In this document: piece by piece, positions 50,543 through 64,000 of the stretch | How the letters are laid out: every line of letters begins with the position of its first letter | Position numbering within the stretch: position 1 is the stretch's first letter | Assembly (NCBI GenBank): GCA_021292105.1 | Contig: CM037874.1 | Location: forward strand, 54,046,540-54,110,539 | Direction of reading: 5' to 3' | Source of the DNA: Anadara kagoshimensis | Lineage: Eukaryota; Mollusca; Bivalvia; Arcoida; Arcidae | DNA: 64,000 nucleotides | Position numbers and translations under genes: made by a program | Notes under the pieces: model-generated | Database searches by the model: none | Seen by the model: only the letters and a program-made list of their open reading frames with translations | Told to the model about the DNA's origin: nothing

Positions 50543-50648
50543 TCCCTGCTGGAAGATTACATGTTAAACTTAATTTGTCAGTTCCATGGTTCTTACTTTG
50601 CTTTGAGATTGTGATATGGACATGTATTTTGTATGTTTGTTATTTGTT
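50543..50648 (+). mobile_element. Penelope-like tail fragment, last in the window
   Basis: CCCTGCTGGAAGATTACATG, AATTTGTCAGTTCCATGG, TGGACATGTATTTTGTATG. I find no copy after this position. Confidence 0.7.
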
Positions 50649-51426
50649 TAGAATGCTTTGTTTTAAATACCATTTCCAAAAGAGTTGGATAAGTATTATA
50701 ATTTCTTCAATTTTCTTATGAAATATTCAAAAAATATGACATGTCATTACATATAGTTTGTATAAGGACACTTGACATATCCTCACGTTTAGGTGTCTGA
50801 GAGCATTTTTCTTTAGCTTCTTATTTCTCCGACACCTTTTAACAATTCTTATCACATTGCAGAATAATGACTATAAATTCTTCCTTTTATCTTTTATATA
50901 TCTTTCTGTCCTCATCGCGTGAGAATTTAACTCTGATTCAAATATCAAATAATTTTTCAGACAGAATTCATGTTAAATAGATATTTAAAGCGACATTTTC
51001 TTATCAGAACTGACAATATAAATCTTTTTTAACAATAGTCGTACTTAAAACGGGTTTTAACATTGTCTAGGGATTCCGTTTTACAAAATGTCTTTAAAAG
51101 CTAATGAAAGTTACATATGTCTTTAACATCGAAGACCCAATACTTTTAGCCATGTAATACATCTTTTAAAAAGCATTGTATAAAAAAATCAAGGTTATGG
51201 TGTGGCACCAAAACTGAATTATTTCTGTTCATGGTATTTCAAGGGGTAATTGCGGCAAGATAGTGTGGCGAAGCCCTTCATTTTAAATACTATCTTGCTT
51301 TACCACTTAGAATGTCATTTCTTGATTAACATATAAAGCCAGAAAATGATTGAACTCGGTCTGATAACGATATCATAAAAAGGAAATTCTAAATCAGGAA
51401 TGAATGTAAAGTTGTTGCCTTCCGAG

Positions 51427-51468
51427 TGATTGATTGATTGATTGATTGATTAATTGATTGATTGAAGG
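51427..51468. repeat. (GATT)n microsatellite
   Basis: About nine GATT units with one GATTAATT interruption. Confidence 0.9.
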
Positions 51469-51772
51469 AATGGAGTTTTACGTCACAGTCAAGAATACTT
51501 TTTTTTCAATTAAGGCGTCACCAGCTCAGCTATAGGTGAAGTTGCAGAAAGTTTTACCTTTGGATTGCGCTCAGGACAATGTAAGATAGGGTTCTTGAAC
51601 TAATGACTGGATTCTTCTGAAGTACCCCATGGCTCTAATTTTTTAATGGTGTGCGCATGTCGAAAGAACAGTCACTACCTATTTTCAAGTCTTGGTCAGG
51701 GGTTCAAACCCATGACCACCCTCATACGTAACGAGCTTTCTACCATATTGAGATACCGTAGTTGTGTTTTAT
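51468..51772 (-). mobile_element. tRNA-derived SINE, family B, diverged
   Basis: TTTTACGTCACAGTCAAGAA, CAGCTATAGGTGAAGTTGCA, AAGAACAGTCACTACCTATT, GGGGTTCAAACCCATGACC (B box reversed), GAGATACCGTAGTTG. Confidence 0.8.
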
Positions 51773-52325
51773 TACCTAACGAGGATGGGAGCCTAAAAAG
51801 GACAAATTGCGTATAAGATGATTACTAAAAACCTTACATTTTAAGAAGGGTGAGTTTTCATCTTTAATCTGCTGATGAAATCACTTTAAGACTTGCATGA
51901 ACATTTGGACCTGTCTAAATTGCCGTCTGATGATAAAGGTCACCGTTCGGGATTTTTTCTTCTTTTTTAACCTGATCTGCTTATAATCAACACTTGTAAA
52001 CGTACCAATCCATATCCACAAGCACAAGATGACATTTCCCATCTAGTCTACAGAATGCTGTCTATTTAAAAGTGTTCATGATTCCAAATTTTCCGATTAT
52101 ATTTCGTGGAACCCTGGCCCTCGAATTGAAACGTAAAGAAACATGATAAAACAAACACAATCTAGTTAGTACAATGTAGTTTCAAACCACGAATTGACCA
52201 CCCGACGAAATTGCATTTTTTTTTCTTATAAATGACATATACCCTTTTTAATGTATTTTATGATTAAATTTAAAAAATAGTATATGGCATAGAAATTCAA
52301 ATTGGACACCGTGACAAACATAAAT

Positions 52326-52327
<2 letters not shown>

Positions 52328-52361
<34 letters not shown>
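52328..52361. repeat. (TC)n microsatellite
   Basis: About 16 TC units. Confidence 0.95.
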
Positions 52362-52363
<2 letters not shown>

Positions 52364-52849
52364 TCTAACACATATAAAAATCCCATTTGACTTTGACAAC
52401 GATCTACTGAAATAAAGTCAAAATTTCTTTTTCAATTAACGATTTCGGTATAAAGTATTTACAGCATACAATGTATAATATAGACATTGAAACATTCCGA
52501 ATGCGTATTTCGATTAAATGTTGCATAATGGGTTGACATTACCTAATTTTAAGTAACTTCAGGCTTGTAAAATCAAATTAAACAGTCTATAATAAGAGTA
52601 GATAAATATAGATTTTGCAGATTATGTAACATCGATCTAAGCTTTAGAATGGTTATCTAATTAAATCTCCATCTATGTCTGATATATATTGCATTATAAC
52701 AAGGGATCCCGAAATTTAACAAAATAGTTCATGATTTAAGCTAACGAAAATACTGATTGTGAAACTGTCAGATTGGATTATGGTCCAACTTGTCTTGCAC
52801 CGAGACATGTAACGGTTGAGAGTAACGTCTCGGTCATTTAAAAAAGACT

Positions 52850-53161
52850 TTCTTGCGTCCTCTCTTTTGTTATTTAATAAAATTTAATATTTTACTTCAT
52901 ATTTTTTATTTGTAAGTATATGAAGTATAAAATTTGCCATTTTATTTTGGAGATGTCACAGCTGTTGCGGGCACCTGTTGGTGTTTAACGGAAATCCGTT
53001 CCGCTTCTTAACCAATTTGTATCTTACGTTGTCTATTTCCTTTCGGAGACCCTTCAACATTTACCTTACTTGTATTGAAAATATTGACCGCCTTTCAGAA
53101 CACGCGGTATTTTAACCCTAAGATCACCAAGCTACTTCAGTTGCTGAAACATCGCCAAAAC
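52850..53161 (+). promoter_or_regulatory. Probable 5' untranslated region and promoter of spermidine synthase
   Basis: Inferred only from position. CAGCTGTTGCGGGCACCTG and a CGGAAATCCG palindrome are the only GC-richer spots. There is no clear TATA box. Confidence 0.3.
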
Positions 53162-63853
<10,692 letters not shown>

Positions 63854-63900
63854 AGGGATACAAGAAACATAGAAATATTATAGTCTTTCCTTAATAATAT

Positions 63901-63906
63901 ATTAAA
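63901..63906 (+). terminator. Likely polyadenylation signal ATTAAA
   Basis: ATTAAA lies 48 bases after the spermidine synthase stop codon, in AT-rich 3' untranslated sequence. It is the common variant of AATAAA. The cleavage site cannot be placed. Confidence 0.45.
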
Positions 63907-64000
63907 GATAATGCTGATTATTATTAATATTAATATCACTGTGTTTTTGATAAGATATTAATTCCTTCTATACCGGTATTTGTTTTATACAATGCATTTT

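Noticed and set aside
53075-53161. Longer N terminus for spermidine synthase
   Set aside because: The frame is open but begins with TTG and has no ATG; residues do not resemble the family.

Overview
The window is AT-rich, intron-containing eukaryotic DNA, most likely from a bivalve mollusc. Evidence: two animal genes on the + strand with canonical GT-AG introns, a very abundant Penelope-type retroelement family of the kind common in bivalve genomes, tRNA-derived SINEs, MITEs, and a tandem-core element resembling bivalve 'pearl' elements. I ran no searches. Family assignments rest on motifs and remembered family features.

Gene 1 (13831-34196, +) is a five-exon opsin, 342 residues, closest in my reading to neuropsin (Opn5)/tetraopsins. 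All exon junctions are in phase. Lys303 is the retinal attachment site, Cys120/Cys196 the disulfide and Glu190 the loop-2 counterion. The usual E/DRY motif reads VRY. Intron 1 is 12.6 kb and packed with transposable elements. A frameshifted copy of part of exon 3 lies just before the real exon.

Gene 2 (53162-63853, +) is an eight-exon spermidine synthase, 297 residues, with GGGDGG and the catalytic Asp loop. The putrescine loop reads DAPDP-IGAAAG instead of the usual DSSDP-xGPAE.

Mobile DNA dominates 0.5-50.6 kb. A Penelope-like reverse transcriptase (18608-20158, YIDD intact) sits in opsin intron 1. It is followed by a 5'-truncated tandem copy with a dead catalytic site (YIVD) and a premature stop. 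About thirty 5'-truncated tails of the same element lie in both orientations. None was seen from about 50.65 kb to the end, where the spermidine synthase gene lies.

Two results stand out. (a) The 39.5-47.3 kb block, about 7.8 kb of roughly 85 monomers of 88-90 bp, is a satellite grown from the 3' untranslated tail of this Penelope-like element, with normal tail sequence surviving at both edges. (b) A dispersed module of about 240-260 bp carries a type I hammerhead ribozyme with a minimal stem III. The copy at 23590-23635 (- strand) keeps every core nucleotide and a full stem I; the other copies show stages of decay. The modules recur beside the Penelope-like tails, usually in opposite orientation.

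Remaining content: a second tRNA-derived SINE family, several MITE and foldback families, a ~145 bp tandem-core element with a nested SINE (55.55-57.69 kb), and microsatellites.
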